A stretch of 64,000 bases of DNA from Diplonema japonicum. Its lineage: Eukaryota > Euglenozoa > Diplonemea > Diplonemida > Diplonemidae. The stretch is taken from contig OZ025761.1 of NCBI GenBank assembly GCA_964019335.1, forward strand, positions 119,501 through 183,500, written 5' to 3'. Each line of letters begins with the position of its first letter. Position 1 is the stretch's first letter. Shown here piece after piece: positions 50,004 through 58,402 of this stretch. Under the pieces are notes generated by a model that was not told the origin of the DNA, did no database searches, and was given only the letters and a program-made list of their open reading frames with translations. A program made the position numbers and the translations under genes.

Positions 50004-51301
50004 ATGGTTTTAAGTTAGGATGAAGAAGCGAAGAAATAGATAAAAAGGGGTGGGAAAGAATAAATACTGCATACGAAAACAGAGAGTCGAGTAAAAAAGG
50101 GAAAAGGTGACTGACATCCTCAAGAGGAGCCTCCCACGTACCAGGAATTAAGCAGAGGTTGCTTCCATGGCCCGTATCAGTCTATCGCCAGAAAGAATAA
50201 TGAAAATAACATAACAAAGAGAAGGGGAGAAGAAACGGAAAAAGACGGCTTGGTCATCAGAGAATGTTGACCCAAATGCGTCGGCGGACGCAGTTTAACG
50301 TCATACCCGGGACGGAAACCATGTTGGGAAAGCAGAAGGGAAGTTAAAAGACAAGAAGTGGAAAAGGAAAAGGTGGAAACTAAAATCATAGGGTGCGAGG
50401 TCTGTGAGACCCTGCATAGCCTATCGCCCTCGTAGCACGCCGGGCCGGCACTCCTACATTGCGTAGGGTCGTCTCCAGTAGTTCCTAGTTGTAGGAGTTC
50501 AGCACAGTCGACCACTGTGACTCGCTGTAGTAGAGGGTCCCTGCCCCCACGAAGTCAGCGAGTAGGGCTGCCACAGTCGGATACGACTTGTCCTTGAACC
50601 CTTGGGTCTGCAACCGAAAGCCCTGTTCCTGGCGGGAAGCGTAGAGCCACGTCGATAACAGACCAGCAGACACGGGATCGCGACGCGTGTGTCGAGGGGG
50701 ACCGTGACCATGGGGGTCTCACCCAGGAAGTGTGTGCAAGCCCTGGACATGCAGCTGAGGTCAAAGACGGCCTCGCCCTGGGAAAGGAAGCCCAGGTGTC
50801 GAAGCTCATCCAGGTCCTCAGGGCCGTCGACGTCTGCTTCCCTGGTGAGCCTCTTAAGGGCGACAAGTCCAGTGACTCTGGTGTTCGGCCTCGTCGCGGC
50901 GAGATCCCGTTTGGCCGCGGGAAGGGCGGGGCCGTCTTCGGGTTCCGGGCGTTTGTTCCTCTGCCCGTTGTAGGTGAGCAGGAGAGGGGTCCTCCCTGGA
51001 GTCCTAGACTCGTCACCTCTTGGGGCCTCGGAACCGAAGAGTGGGTGTTTCCAGCCGCCTTGGGCGAAGAACTCCGACCACCACTGTTGCTGTACCGCGG
51101 TGTTCAGCCCCGAGTGCCATTCGTGAGACAACCGAAGACGTTCGGTGGTAGGCAACGCCTTGTGCGCAATCAGAAGAAGCTGTTCCTGGTTGGCGACGGT
51201 TGCCTGTTGGTCGGCAGTTCTATCCGTGTCACGGGCCTCGAGCAGCAGTTGATGTGGAGAGGTGTCCAGGTGCATCGGGAGGGGACCGACCGACAGGTAG
51301 C
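50000..51301 (-). mobile_element. Unclassified 1.3-kb insertion in pseudo-cyclase 5
   Basis: Flanked by a 6-bp direct repeat GGTAGC (49994-49999 and 51296-51301), consistent with a target-site duplication. The left part (50060-50330) is an inverted copy of the cyclase 3'-flank repeat (26340-26480 and 26898-26945). The right part carries the ORF at 50499-51275. Nature unknown; possibly a retroelement derivative. Confidence 0.6.
50499..51275 (-). CDS. Unrecognised ORF inside the 1.3-kb insertion
   Basis: 258 residues from the ATG at 51275 (MHLDTSPHQLLLEARD). N-terminal ~90 residues are helical and Gln-rich (ATVANQEQLLLIAHKALP, VQQQWWSEFFAQGGW), followed by a Pro/Arg-rich linker and a globular-looking part with CMSRACTHFLGETPM. 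No RT, integrase or zinc-knuckle motif. A gag-like or accessory protein of the carrier element is possible; the open frame may also be partly coincidental in GC-rich DNA. Confidence 0.4.
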   Translation of the reverse strand: MHLDTSPHQLLLEARDTDRTADQQATVANQEQLLLIAHKALPTTERLRLSHEWHSGLNTAVQQQWWSEFFAQGGWKHPLFGSEAPRGDESRTPGRTPLLLTYNGQRNKRPEPEDGPALPAAKRDLAATRPNTRVTGLVALKRLTREADVDGPEDLDELRHLGFLSQGEAVFDLSCMSRACTHFLGETPMVTVPLDTRVAIPCLLVCYRRGSTLPARNRAFGCRPKGSRTSRIRLWQPYSLTSWGQGPSTTASHSGRLC

Positions 51302-51571
51302 CTGCAGTGGCAGTGTGTACAGTGAAGCACTCGAAGCCACGAAGACGAAAACAGCTAAACAAATTCACGACGGAACCATTACCAGAAAACCACAGAGGCG
51401 GTGGCGCTACCCGTACCTCCTAAGGGATTCACCGAAAGGCCGCACCGACAGCGCTTATTGAGTACCTGTTATTAATCACTTCAGCCATCTACCGGTCAGC
51501 CAAAGCTTAGCGGGAGAGTTAAGTTTTACCTGTATTCTTATTTCTCTTCTGGGAACCGTTTTTCCTCCTTT

Positions 51572-51716
51572 TTTTTTTGTTACAAATATTTATCTTTCAA
51601 AAAATGATTTTATAACTATATGCAACTTGTGCCGGGCAAAAAACTTTCGCAGCTTTTTAAAAAACCTTTTTTGCTCGTGCGAACAACAAAGACATATAGT
51701 CATAAAGAATTATTTT
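51572..51716 (+). repeat. Solo terminal repeat of the VIPER-like element, copy 2
   Basis: Same sequence and orientation as 14190-14336 (ATGATTTTATAACTATATGC ... CATAAAGAATTATTTT). Followed directly by a pseudo-cyclase leader and start. Confidence 0.8.
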
Positions 51717-51719
51717 TAT

Positions 51720-51770
51720 ATTAAACCCACAAAAAAAGGCAATATGAGATGCACGCCACTGCTTTGTTTC
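51720..51770 (+). pseudogene. Orphan pseudo-cyclase start
   Basis: TTAAACCCACAAAAAAAGGC, then AATATG and the codons MRCTPLLCF; identical to the start of cyclase 6 at 52453-52502, but broken after nine codons by piggyBac sequence (from 51771). It duplicates the cyclase 6 leader on the other side of the transposon piece. Confidence 0.85.
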
Positions 51771-52456
51771 TCCCAAACACCAGCACCCCCCTACAATGAC
51801 CTCGATCCTTCACCAAATGGGAAGGTAATATGCCAAGTGCTGAGATACCTCACATCGGGGTCCACAGTGCTGTGTTTGATTGCTTTCACGCTTTTACAAT
51901 GGTAACTGTCGACCGGTAATCTTTTATGCCAGCCTTGCGGATGATGTCCATGAGCACCCACAAGGCCAGAAACTGATAGATATCGTCCACAGTGAAGTCA
52001 AAGTCGGGGTTGTGGTACTTGCAAACGGTGCAAAGAGATTTCACAAACCCCATTGAGATGAACAGCTTGGAAATCCTTGATGCACTCATGTGGGAAAAGG
52101 GTGATTTCTGCCCCCCCTGTGCCCTGTCACTTCTTACGCGTAACCTGCGTAATATCGCTCTCCCATGGCATATTTTCACTCTTCTCGTCACTACTGGCGG
52201 TGAGAATGTCCCCTTGGGCACTCCCGAACTCGTCTGAATCAGTACTGCTCATATGAGCTTTCGTGCCACCAAAAACTGGTTTCGAGGGTGTTTTTGGAGG
52301 TTAATCTAGGGGCCAAAAGTGATTTTCGATGGAAAAGAAATCGCGGAACTAGGTCATTCTGTACAAGGGTAAGGGTCTATGGTACTTAAAATGCCTATAC
52401 AAAAATTTTATTTTTTTGATCGCTAGATATCTAGCGCTTCGTCCTTTAATGGTTAA
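51771..52456 (-). mobile_element. piggyBac family A, right-end fragment
   Basis: Matches 2127-2264 plus about 2577-3147 of the 0.96-kb element, with ~310 bp missing at about 51902. Retains the N-terminal transposase piece (FTVDDIYQFLALWVLMDI at 51886-52221) and the right terminus CGTCCTTTAATGGTTAA ending at 52456. The left terminus is absent. Confidence 0.88.
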
Positions 52457-52475
52457 ACCCACAAAAAAAGGCAAT

Positions 52476-54173
52476 ATGAGATGCACGCCACTGCTTTGCT
52501 TCGTCCTGCCGACGGATGACGCTGCAACAATCTTCGCCAAGAAGCTGATCATGATTACAGCGCTTGCAACATCCATTGTCTTTAGTTTGAACTTCGTAAT
52601 AATTGGTGGGAACACGGTCTTTCAAACAAGGAGGGTAGTAATTGCAGTAATCGCGACGGCCTTGGGGGTGCAGCTCGTGATCGAGAAGAGGGTGCGGTTT
52701 GGAGTATTTGAGGCATTTGCATACTTTATGGGTATTGCGTTTTGCATGGGGGACCTTGTAGCAATTACCAAAATGTATGGGGAAAGGATGTGGCCTTTCT
52801 TCATACTGATGATTGATGGGTGCCTCGTGTGCAAGATGCCCACACGAGTCAGCACTAACCTCATAGCCATACTCGTCGCATGGCTCCTTGTTGTTACCGT
52901 CGAGAGCTCTTTTCGATTTGGGCTCTTCGACCTCTTCTTCCTAACCAGCCAAGAGGACCGCTTCGAGGTTGTGGACTGCACTGAGCTCCCCTGCAAGATA
53001 CCTATCGGTCCTGCATTTAGTGGTTTCGCCACCAAGAGCATGATCTTCCTCCTGGACTTCTACTTCACCCGTGGCTTTGCATACGATCTCCAAAGGGAGC
53101 ACGACAAAATGAACAAGGTTATCACGGCGGCCGAGCAGATCTCCACCTCCCTCTCCCGCTTCAACCTCACCGCTGCTGAGTCTGTCATCAACGACGCCTC
53201 CCTCCCAGACCCTCTCTACGACTCTTTCAGCCGCATCCTCTGCAACCTCCACATCTACCGTCCCTACCTTCCCCAGTCCTGTTTCCAGGGTGAAGACTTC
53301 ACTGATTCCTCTGAGTGTGGAGGGGAAAAGTCGCCCAGCGACTCGGATTCCTTCAACAGCAGGGAAGTGTCTACTAACTCATATCGCTCTTCTACAGTGT
53401 GCTCCGCAAACCACCAACTAGAGTCCACGAGAGCACTCGAAAAGAGGAGATGTACCTTCACTGTGGCGAACATGCTTGGGTCACACAGCGAAGCATCGAG
53501 GGACATCGTGGCATACCAAATGAGGTACAAGGAGTTCATGGAGGAAGTCCTTTCCTGCTACTCCCGTGTGTCAGGTGTTGTGAGTGTTGTGGTTGGGGAC
53601 CATGTGCATGTTTCCTTCAATGCTGTGAGGAGGTGTGTAAGCCATGCTGTGAGTGCGATACAGGGGACAATGGATCTGCACACTGGGGCCCATGAGAAGG
53701 GGATCGATGTGGTGACAGGGGTGGCGAGCGGGACAGCTTTCTGCGGCCCATTGGGATGTGCTGAGCTCATGTCGGTTGGAGTGATCGGGCCCTCTGCTGT
53801 GGTGGCTTCTGTGGTTCAGGACTTTGCAAGGTCCCAGGGACTGAAGGTAGCCTGCAGTGGCAGTGTGTACAGCGAGGTGTCTCATGCCTTCACAATGCGG
53901 ATCGTGTTGGAAACGGTGGGGGTGGTGGGATCGAAGGCTGTTGAGCTTGGGTACGAGGTACTGGTGGAAAGCAAGGACAAGGAGAAAGTCGAGGAGGAGT
54001 GGATGTACCAGCTGGAGGAGCGTCCGTGGGATTCCTACAACACAGCAGGGAAGCAGTACCTCCTTGGGAACGTTGAGGAGGCCCTTCGTGTTCTGAGGAT
54101 CGAACGGGTGAGGAGTGAAGAAGTTCTGGTCGCAGAGACCGTTTTGGTGGCGATGATTATGGAGGGGGCATAA
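52476..54173 (+). CDS. Six-TM protein with degenerate class III cyclase domain (pseudo-cyclase 6)
   Basis: 565 residues from the family ATG (MRCTPLLCFVLPTDDAA). Complete architecture: six membrane segments, Cys loop (EVVDCTELPCKIPIGPA), linker with YRPYLPQSCF, variable Ser-rich segment (FNSREVSTNSYRSSTVCS), degenerate cyclase domain and C-terminal helix. Membrane half is clearly distinct (ATSIVFSLNFVIIGGNTVF), cyclase half nearly identical to cyclases 3 and 4. The leader has no CACAACAGG; the ATG lies 19 nt after a piggyBac TTAA end, with ACCCACAAAAAAAGG as the only sequence between, so the acceptor may be supplied by transposon DNA. Confidence 0.85.
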   Translation: MRCTPLLCFVLPTDDAATIFAKKLIMITALATSIVFSLNFVIIGGNTVFQTRRVVIAVIATALGVQLVIEKRVRFGVFEAFAYFMGIAFCMGDLVAITKMYGERMWPFFILMIDGCLVCKMPTRVSTNLIAILVAWLLVVTVESSFRFGLFDLFFLTSQEDRFEVVDCTELPCKIPIGPAFSGFATKSMIFLLDFYFTRGFAYDLQREHDKMNKVITAAEQISTSLSRFNLTAAESVINDASLPDPLYDSFSRILCNLHIYRPYLPQSCFQGEDFTDSSECGGEKSPSDSDSFNSREVSTNSYRSSTVCSANHQLESTRALEKRRCTFTVANMLGSHSEASRDIVAYQMRYKEFMEEVLSCYSRVSGVVSVVVGDHVHVSFNAVRRCVSHAVSAIQGTMDLHTGAHEKGIDVVTGVASGTAFCGPLGCAELMSVGVIGPSAVVASVVQDFARSQGLKVACSGSVYSEVSHAFTMRIVLETVGVVGSKAVELGYEVLVESKDKEKVEEEWMYQLEERPWDSYNTAGKQYLLGNVEEALRVLRIERVRSEEVLVAETVLVAMIMEGA

Positions 54174-54531
54174 CATGGAACTAATCACTTTGTGGCGATT
54201 GGCTTTGAAATGATTGGTTTCCACCAGTTATCAAATATGATTTAAGAAATTGAAGGAGGAAATAGGAAATAAAAAGAATAAAAGGAAAAACTACAAGCAC
54301 TGCGGGTAAATTTGAGCAGTTCGGGGCTGTGGATTCTTGCAACACCGGGGATTGTACCTCACATTACTGTTTTTTTTTTTTTTCTTTTTTTTTCTTCTTC
54401 TTATTCTTCCCTTTGCAATATTACAACGACCTTGGGTCTTTTCTTTAATATACTACGGCCTGGGGTGTCGAGACGGGTTCTGCTACTCGGACCAGACTGC
54501 TGTGACGACTAGTTGTTTTATTTCTTATGCG
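54174..54531. other. 3' flank of pseudo-cyclase 6 and T-rich intergenic sequence
   Basis: The first 60 bp are the conserved family flank (CTAATCACTTTGTGGCGATT). T-rich runs follow (54370-54410). Nothing coding recognised. Confidence 0.5.
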
Positions 54532-54705
54532 ACATGACCAGACTGGAACGGCCGCCCCGGGGCATCCTCTGCTCAACCCGGCGGACGTGGGAGGCCCTTC
54601 TTCGGAAGGTGCCAGTCGCTTGACCAGTGCCGTCGAATGCGCGCTATATTTTATAAGTACGCATAACAATCGATTGAAAAAAAAAGAACGCATACCAAGG
54701 GAGTA
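54532..54705 (+). repeat. Uninterrupted dispersed repeat (unoccupied LINE1 site)
   Basis: Contiguous copy of the sequence split by LINE1 at 11790-12690; includes GACTGGAACGGCCGCC, CATCCTCTGCTCAACCCGG and GCGCTATATTTTATAAGTAC. Function unknown. Confidence 0.85.
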
Positions 54706-55201
54706 GTTTTATTTCACGACTCCATGAAATTGGAACTGAGCCTAGAGCTGAACCTGGGGGGAGAAATTGGCAGACGGAGAGGAAAAAGTTGCCCCACTGG
54801 GAACTGAACCGAGGCAAAAGTTTGGCAACTGAGGCATATTATTTACCGGAAACCCCTGTTACACTTCCCCGTGAAGTAAAGAGATTTGAGTAATGAGCCG
54901 GCGATGCTGCACGAAACGAGGAAAAACGTTTCCGTTTCCTTATTTTTCAGATACTTAAGGCGTGTTCCTTTCTTAAGGAAACGGCCCCAAGGTAAGGAAA
55001 CGTTTCCGTTTCCTTATTTTCAAAAAAGAGGCTTGGAAACGTTTCTTGCCAGCATAGCCCCCCCCCCCCCCCCCCCCCCCCAAGCAATTTCAGAAAGAAG
55101 TGAAATAGAGGGAGAGCAAAAGCTGACCCGACAGTAGTGTGTCGTACCACCCTTGGAAAAAAAAAAAAAAAAAAAAAAACCAGTAAAAAAAAAAAAAAGA
55201 A
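54706..55201. other. Intergenic with palindromic GGAAACGTTTCC repeats
   Basis: Between 54921 and 55045 the block AACGTTTCCGTTTCCTTATT occurs twice and AGGAAAC/GTTTCC units recur in both orientations. A long C run (55060-55082) and A runs (55156-55199) follow. Nothing coding recognised; the A-rich run precedes the Ubl-ankyrin ATG. Confidence 0.6.
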
Positions 55202-55939
55202 ATGTTGCTCAGCGCTGTGCTGCCCTATGGGAAGGAGCTCACCATCCCCGCCAGAGGAGATCTTTCGATAAGCGACCTGAAGGCGGAAATATCTTTGGAA
55301 TGCAATCTGCCCGCCGACAGCTTTGTGTTGTCCCGCAACAACGAACAGTTGGAAGAGGAGAAAACAGTTGCCGACTACCCCTTGCGCAACAGAGACAGCG
55401 TGCATGTTGAGATGAATAGAGTTGAAACAGCGGCCGAGTTTAAAGAACTGTTGAAAATGATAACGAAAGGGGAGGAAGAGGATCTGTGTGTGGAGGCCAT
55501 TGAGGCTCTCGAGGACCTGTTGTGTGGACAGGTTGAGACAAAAGATGTAGAAGTGCTGATTGCCTGCGTGGATCACGGATACGCTCATTGTGCCAAGGCA
55601 CTCATTGAAAGCAACATTTCTGATGTAAACGGGACGGTGAAATGGCCGTGGATAACGTTGACCCCCTTACGTCAGGCCGCCAGTAGGCACCATCTTGAGA
55701 TTGCGCACCTCCTACTCGATAACGGAGCCGATCCCGATTGCGGTTTCCCTTTGCACAAAGCTGCTTGCGCAGGTGACGCCTCTATGGTAAATCTTCTGTT
55801 GTCTCACGGTGCCTCTGTTAACCTTAAAGACACTTATGACAGAACACCCCTCAGCTGTGCATGGAGTAACGGTATTATACAGCACATCTTGAAGGAGCAC
55901 GGTGCCGTGGCTTCGAAGAAAGGTGGTAAAAAGAAATAG
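55202..55939 (+). CDS. Ubiquitin-like + ankyrin-repeat protein
   Basis: 245 residues. Residues 1-71 read as a ubiquitin-like domain (MLLSAVLPYGKELTIPA, SDLKAEISLECNLP, ADYPLRNRDSVHVEM). A helical segment follows (72-130), then about three ankyrin repeats (TPLRQAASRHHLEIAHLLL, PLHKAACAGDASMVNLLL, TPLSCAWSNGIIQHILKEHG), and a basic tail KKGGKKK. No CaaX box. It shows the same design principle as the neighbouring Ubl-LRR family, N-terminal Ubl plus protein-binding repeats, with ankyrins in place of LRRs. Likely a cytosolic adaptor; partner unknown. Confidence 0.85.
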   Translation: MLLSAVLPYGKELTIPARGDLSISDLKAEISLECNLPADSFVLSRNNEQLEEEKTVADYPLRNRDSVHVEMNRVETAAEFKELLKMITKGEEEDLCVEAIEALEDLLCGQVETKDVEVLIACVDHGYAHCAKALIESNISDVNGTVKWPWITLTPLRQAASRHHLEIAHLLLDNGADPDCGFPLHKAACAGDASMVNLLLSHGASVNLKDTYDRTPLSCAWSNGIIQHILKEHGAVASKKGGKKK

Positions 55940-56528
55940 GGGGTATTCTCTTTTTTTTGTTTTTTTTTTTTATTAATCGTGTCGGACCGCGAAGCGACCC
56001 CCATGTCTAATAAAGTTTAGCTCCCCCCCCCCTTTTTTTTGACCTTAACTTCCTCTCTCTCTCTCATTTTTCTCACTTTTTCATCTTTCTCCAGGGTTTG
56101 TTTTTTTTCTTTTTACCCGGCGCGTACCAACAACGGACAGTGTTCCTTCTAACGGACAGTGTTCCTTCTTTTTTTTTTTCCATCTCTCTAGGTGTGGCGA
56201 GGATCTGCAACACATCACATGGATGCACATTAAAAAAAAAACGTTCCCCTTTTGTTTAGACAAGTCAAAGACTCGTTCTTGCAAAAAAGAAAAAAAAAAA
56301 AAACACATCTCTTTTCAGTTGTTTGTTTCTCTTTTCTTTTTCATGTGGGGTGTCTCAAAGACCACCTTTCAACTCATATATTCTATTTTTCTTTTTTTTT
56401 TTCTTTTTTTTTTTTGTCTTTCTTTTAAACAATGCTGAGGCGCCGGGTAAAATGGACCAGACTGTGCGCATTCTGTAAAATAATCACCAGAACCAAGAGG
56501 TGGGAGGGGAAAAAAAAAAAGGAACAAC
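55940..56528. other. Pyrimidine-rich intergenic region
   Basis: Contains a tandem duplication of AACGGACAGTGTTCCTTCT (56132-56169). A block CCCCTTTTGTTTAGACAAGT...ACTCGTTCTTGC (56245-56282) recurs inverted at 57598-57635. T/C tracts before 56529 could act as trans-splicing signals. No gene seen. Confidence 0.6.
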
Positions 56529-56903
56529 ATGGCAGTCACTTATGTATTTGTGGCAATCGGTGTGACTGTAGCAGTTTGCATATATTTCTATTACTTGAGG
56601 TGGCGGCGAGCCCGTTCTCAGAATGTTGTAATCACTACAGCTGTGGTGGTGCCGTTTGCACGTCAGGAGGCATGCCCCCCTGCTGCACCTGCATCCCCCC
56701 CGCATGTTGTTCAAGCTCCCCCCCCTGGGCCTTATCAGTATGCGGCACCTTCTAACCCATATGGCGCGCAGCAACCTCCTGTTGTAGAGCAGTATGCTCC
56801 ACCTCCGTGTGCTTACGCCGCGCAACCAATACCTGAAGCTAAGCCTGAACACTACCCTGAGGAACACTACCCTGCCCCCTCCGCTCCACCCCTCGCGACA
56901 TAG
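56529..56903 (+). CDS. Small single-pass membrane protein with PSAP-containing Pro/Tyr-rich tail (paralogue 1)
   Basis: 124 residues. Residues 5-24 (YVFVAIGVTVAVCIYFYYL) form one membrane segment followed by RWRRAR, so the tail should be cytosolic. The tail is rich in Pro, Ala and Tyr, with PGPYQYAAPSNPYG and YAPPPCAYAAQP, and ends PAPSAPPLAT. PSAP (117-120) is the motif bound by the UEV domain of ESCRT-I TSG101/Vps23 in other eukaryotes. A paralogue lies at 59812-60129. Role in membrane trafficking or sorting is inferred from the motif only. ATG preceded by an A run. Confidence 0.75.
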   Translation: MAVTYVFVAIGVTVAVCIYFYYLRWRRARSQNVVITTAVVVPFARQEACPPAAPASPPHVVQAPPPGPYQYAAPSNPYGAQQPPVVEQYAPPPCAYAAQPIPEAKPEHYPEEHYPAPSAPPLAT

Positions 56904-57004
56904 GCAGTCGCACGTCTGCTGCCTTTTACTGCTTGATTGCACTAGTAAGGAAGTGAGGGAAAACAGTTTGTTTTTCTTCTTTTTTTTTTTTTTTTTTCTT
57001 TCCA

Positions 57005-57320
57005 AGGTGGTGGGGATAACATGAAAATATAAGAAAAACATCAGATGTGTTGTTCGCTGTTGACCTCCTCGTCGGTCATCACCGGTAGCGCCCGAGTGGA
57101 AGAACATAATGCAGATGCTCAGGGTGACGAACAGGCAGCAAACTGCACGAGCGCAGAAACTTGGTTACCCGGGACGCACCGGCTGGGGTTGAGCTGCACA
57201 CCGCACGCATTAAGGACACGACGCGGAACGCAGAAGAAGCTGCAACTCGGCCGCGGTGCGCCCCCTGTAATCAAGTAGACAGTTCTTGTGCAGGGCGCCG
57301 CCAACACCGGCCTCCTTTAA
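57005..57320 (+). repeat. Dispersed ~300-bp repeat, copy 2
   Basis: Same as 30506-30812 with minor differences, e.g. an extra AACATAATG near 57103. Confidence 0.8.
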
Positions 57321-57375
57321 CTCATATTTTTTTTGCTCGAATCGCCCTGTTTTTTTTTTTTTTTTTTTTTTAAAG

Positions 57376-57592
57376 ACTGAGAGAAGATTACCGGAAGGAA
57401 AGGATTGGAAGATATAAACGACAGCTAGGCACTACGGTGGGTAGCAGGGAACGACCCCAAAAGGGGAGCATCATAAGGTAGGCACGCCACCGCGGCGGGC
57501 CGTTGCTAACCACTTCGTTCCTATCATAGTGAATTTTCTTTAGGCGATCCTGTCACATACTGCAGGTTCCCTCAAAGACATCTTTTTTTTTT
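57376..57592 (+). mobile_element. LINE3 3' end followed by LINE2 3' end
   Basis: 57376-57536 is identical in most positions to 48464-48625. 57545-57592 carries the LINE2 terminal hairpin (CCTGTCACATACTGCAGG), TTCCCTCAAAGACA and T run. Neither encodes protein. Confidence 0.75.
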
Positions 57593-57863
57593 TTGCAGGA
57601 ACGAGTCTTTGACTTGTCTAAACAAAAGGGGAACGTTGGCAACGTGTTTCGGGTTGACAAACTTCTCCAGGTTTTACCCGGCACGCGTTTTTTATATGGA
57701 CCGGCACGTACAAACAACGGCCAGTTCCTCTTTTTTTTTTTTTTTTTTGTTTTAACAATATTATTGTCGAGACTAAAAACTAGTTGATGGCAGCGTAATG
57801 AGCTATTTTATTAGGTAAAATTCCGCTCGTGCGCACAAACAAATGGAGCGCCAAACTAGTTTT

Positions 57864-58288
57864 TTAACCATTAAAAGGACCATTACTAAGACCTATTGTT
57901 TTTCCCGTGATTTTTTCTTCTTTTTTTTTTTATATCTGAAATACCCCCTTTTTTTTTGCGCGAAAAGAACAAACAAACCCCCCCCCCCCCCCCCCCCGTT
58001 CTGCGCAACAGCAAATACATCCCCGGTGGCACGGTTCAACTCCGGAAGACGACAGTGGGCAGGAAGAAAAACGACATCTGTGAAGAAAAAAAAGCAAGTG
58101 AGGGAGTACAGTGTCGCGTAGCTGCCTTAGCATGTCGAAAAAGAAGTGGAATTTAAAAAAAAAAAAAAAAGAAAAGAAATAGTGTACTTTCCTATGGTTA
58201 AATTCTCGCATTTCTTTTTTTCCAGGATCATAAATAGACGGGTTCTTGGAACTTTTTTGGCCAAAACCCTCGGTCCTTCAATGGTTAA
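57864..58288. mobile_element. Short non-autonomous piggyBac-like element (MITE)
   Basis: 425 bp between TTAACCATTAAAAGGACC (57864) and GGTCCTTCAATGGTTAA (ending 58288), closely related to the family A termini. No transposase. A LINE1 tail (GCCTTAGCATGTCG, GAAGTGGAATTT, A run; 58122-58170) is nested inside. Its right end is 114 bp before the LRR6 ATG. Confidence 0.8.
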
Positions 58289-58402
58289 AAAAAAAGGGGG
58301 GGGGGAGGCTCTCTTCAAGTGTTTAATTCTCTTTTTTCGAGCTGATCGTCGTGCGCCAAAAAAAAAAGCTTTTTTTTTAAAAAAAAAGAGAACACGAGGA
58401 AA

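Noticed and set aside
54741-54870. Second tRNA-like candidate (GGGAACTGAACCGAGG on the plus strand)
   Set aside because: B box imperfect and no A box or cloverleaf could be found.
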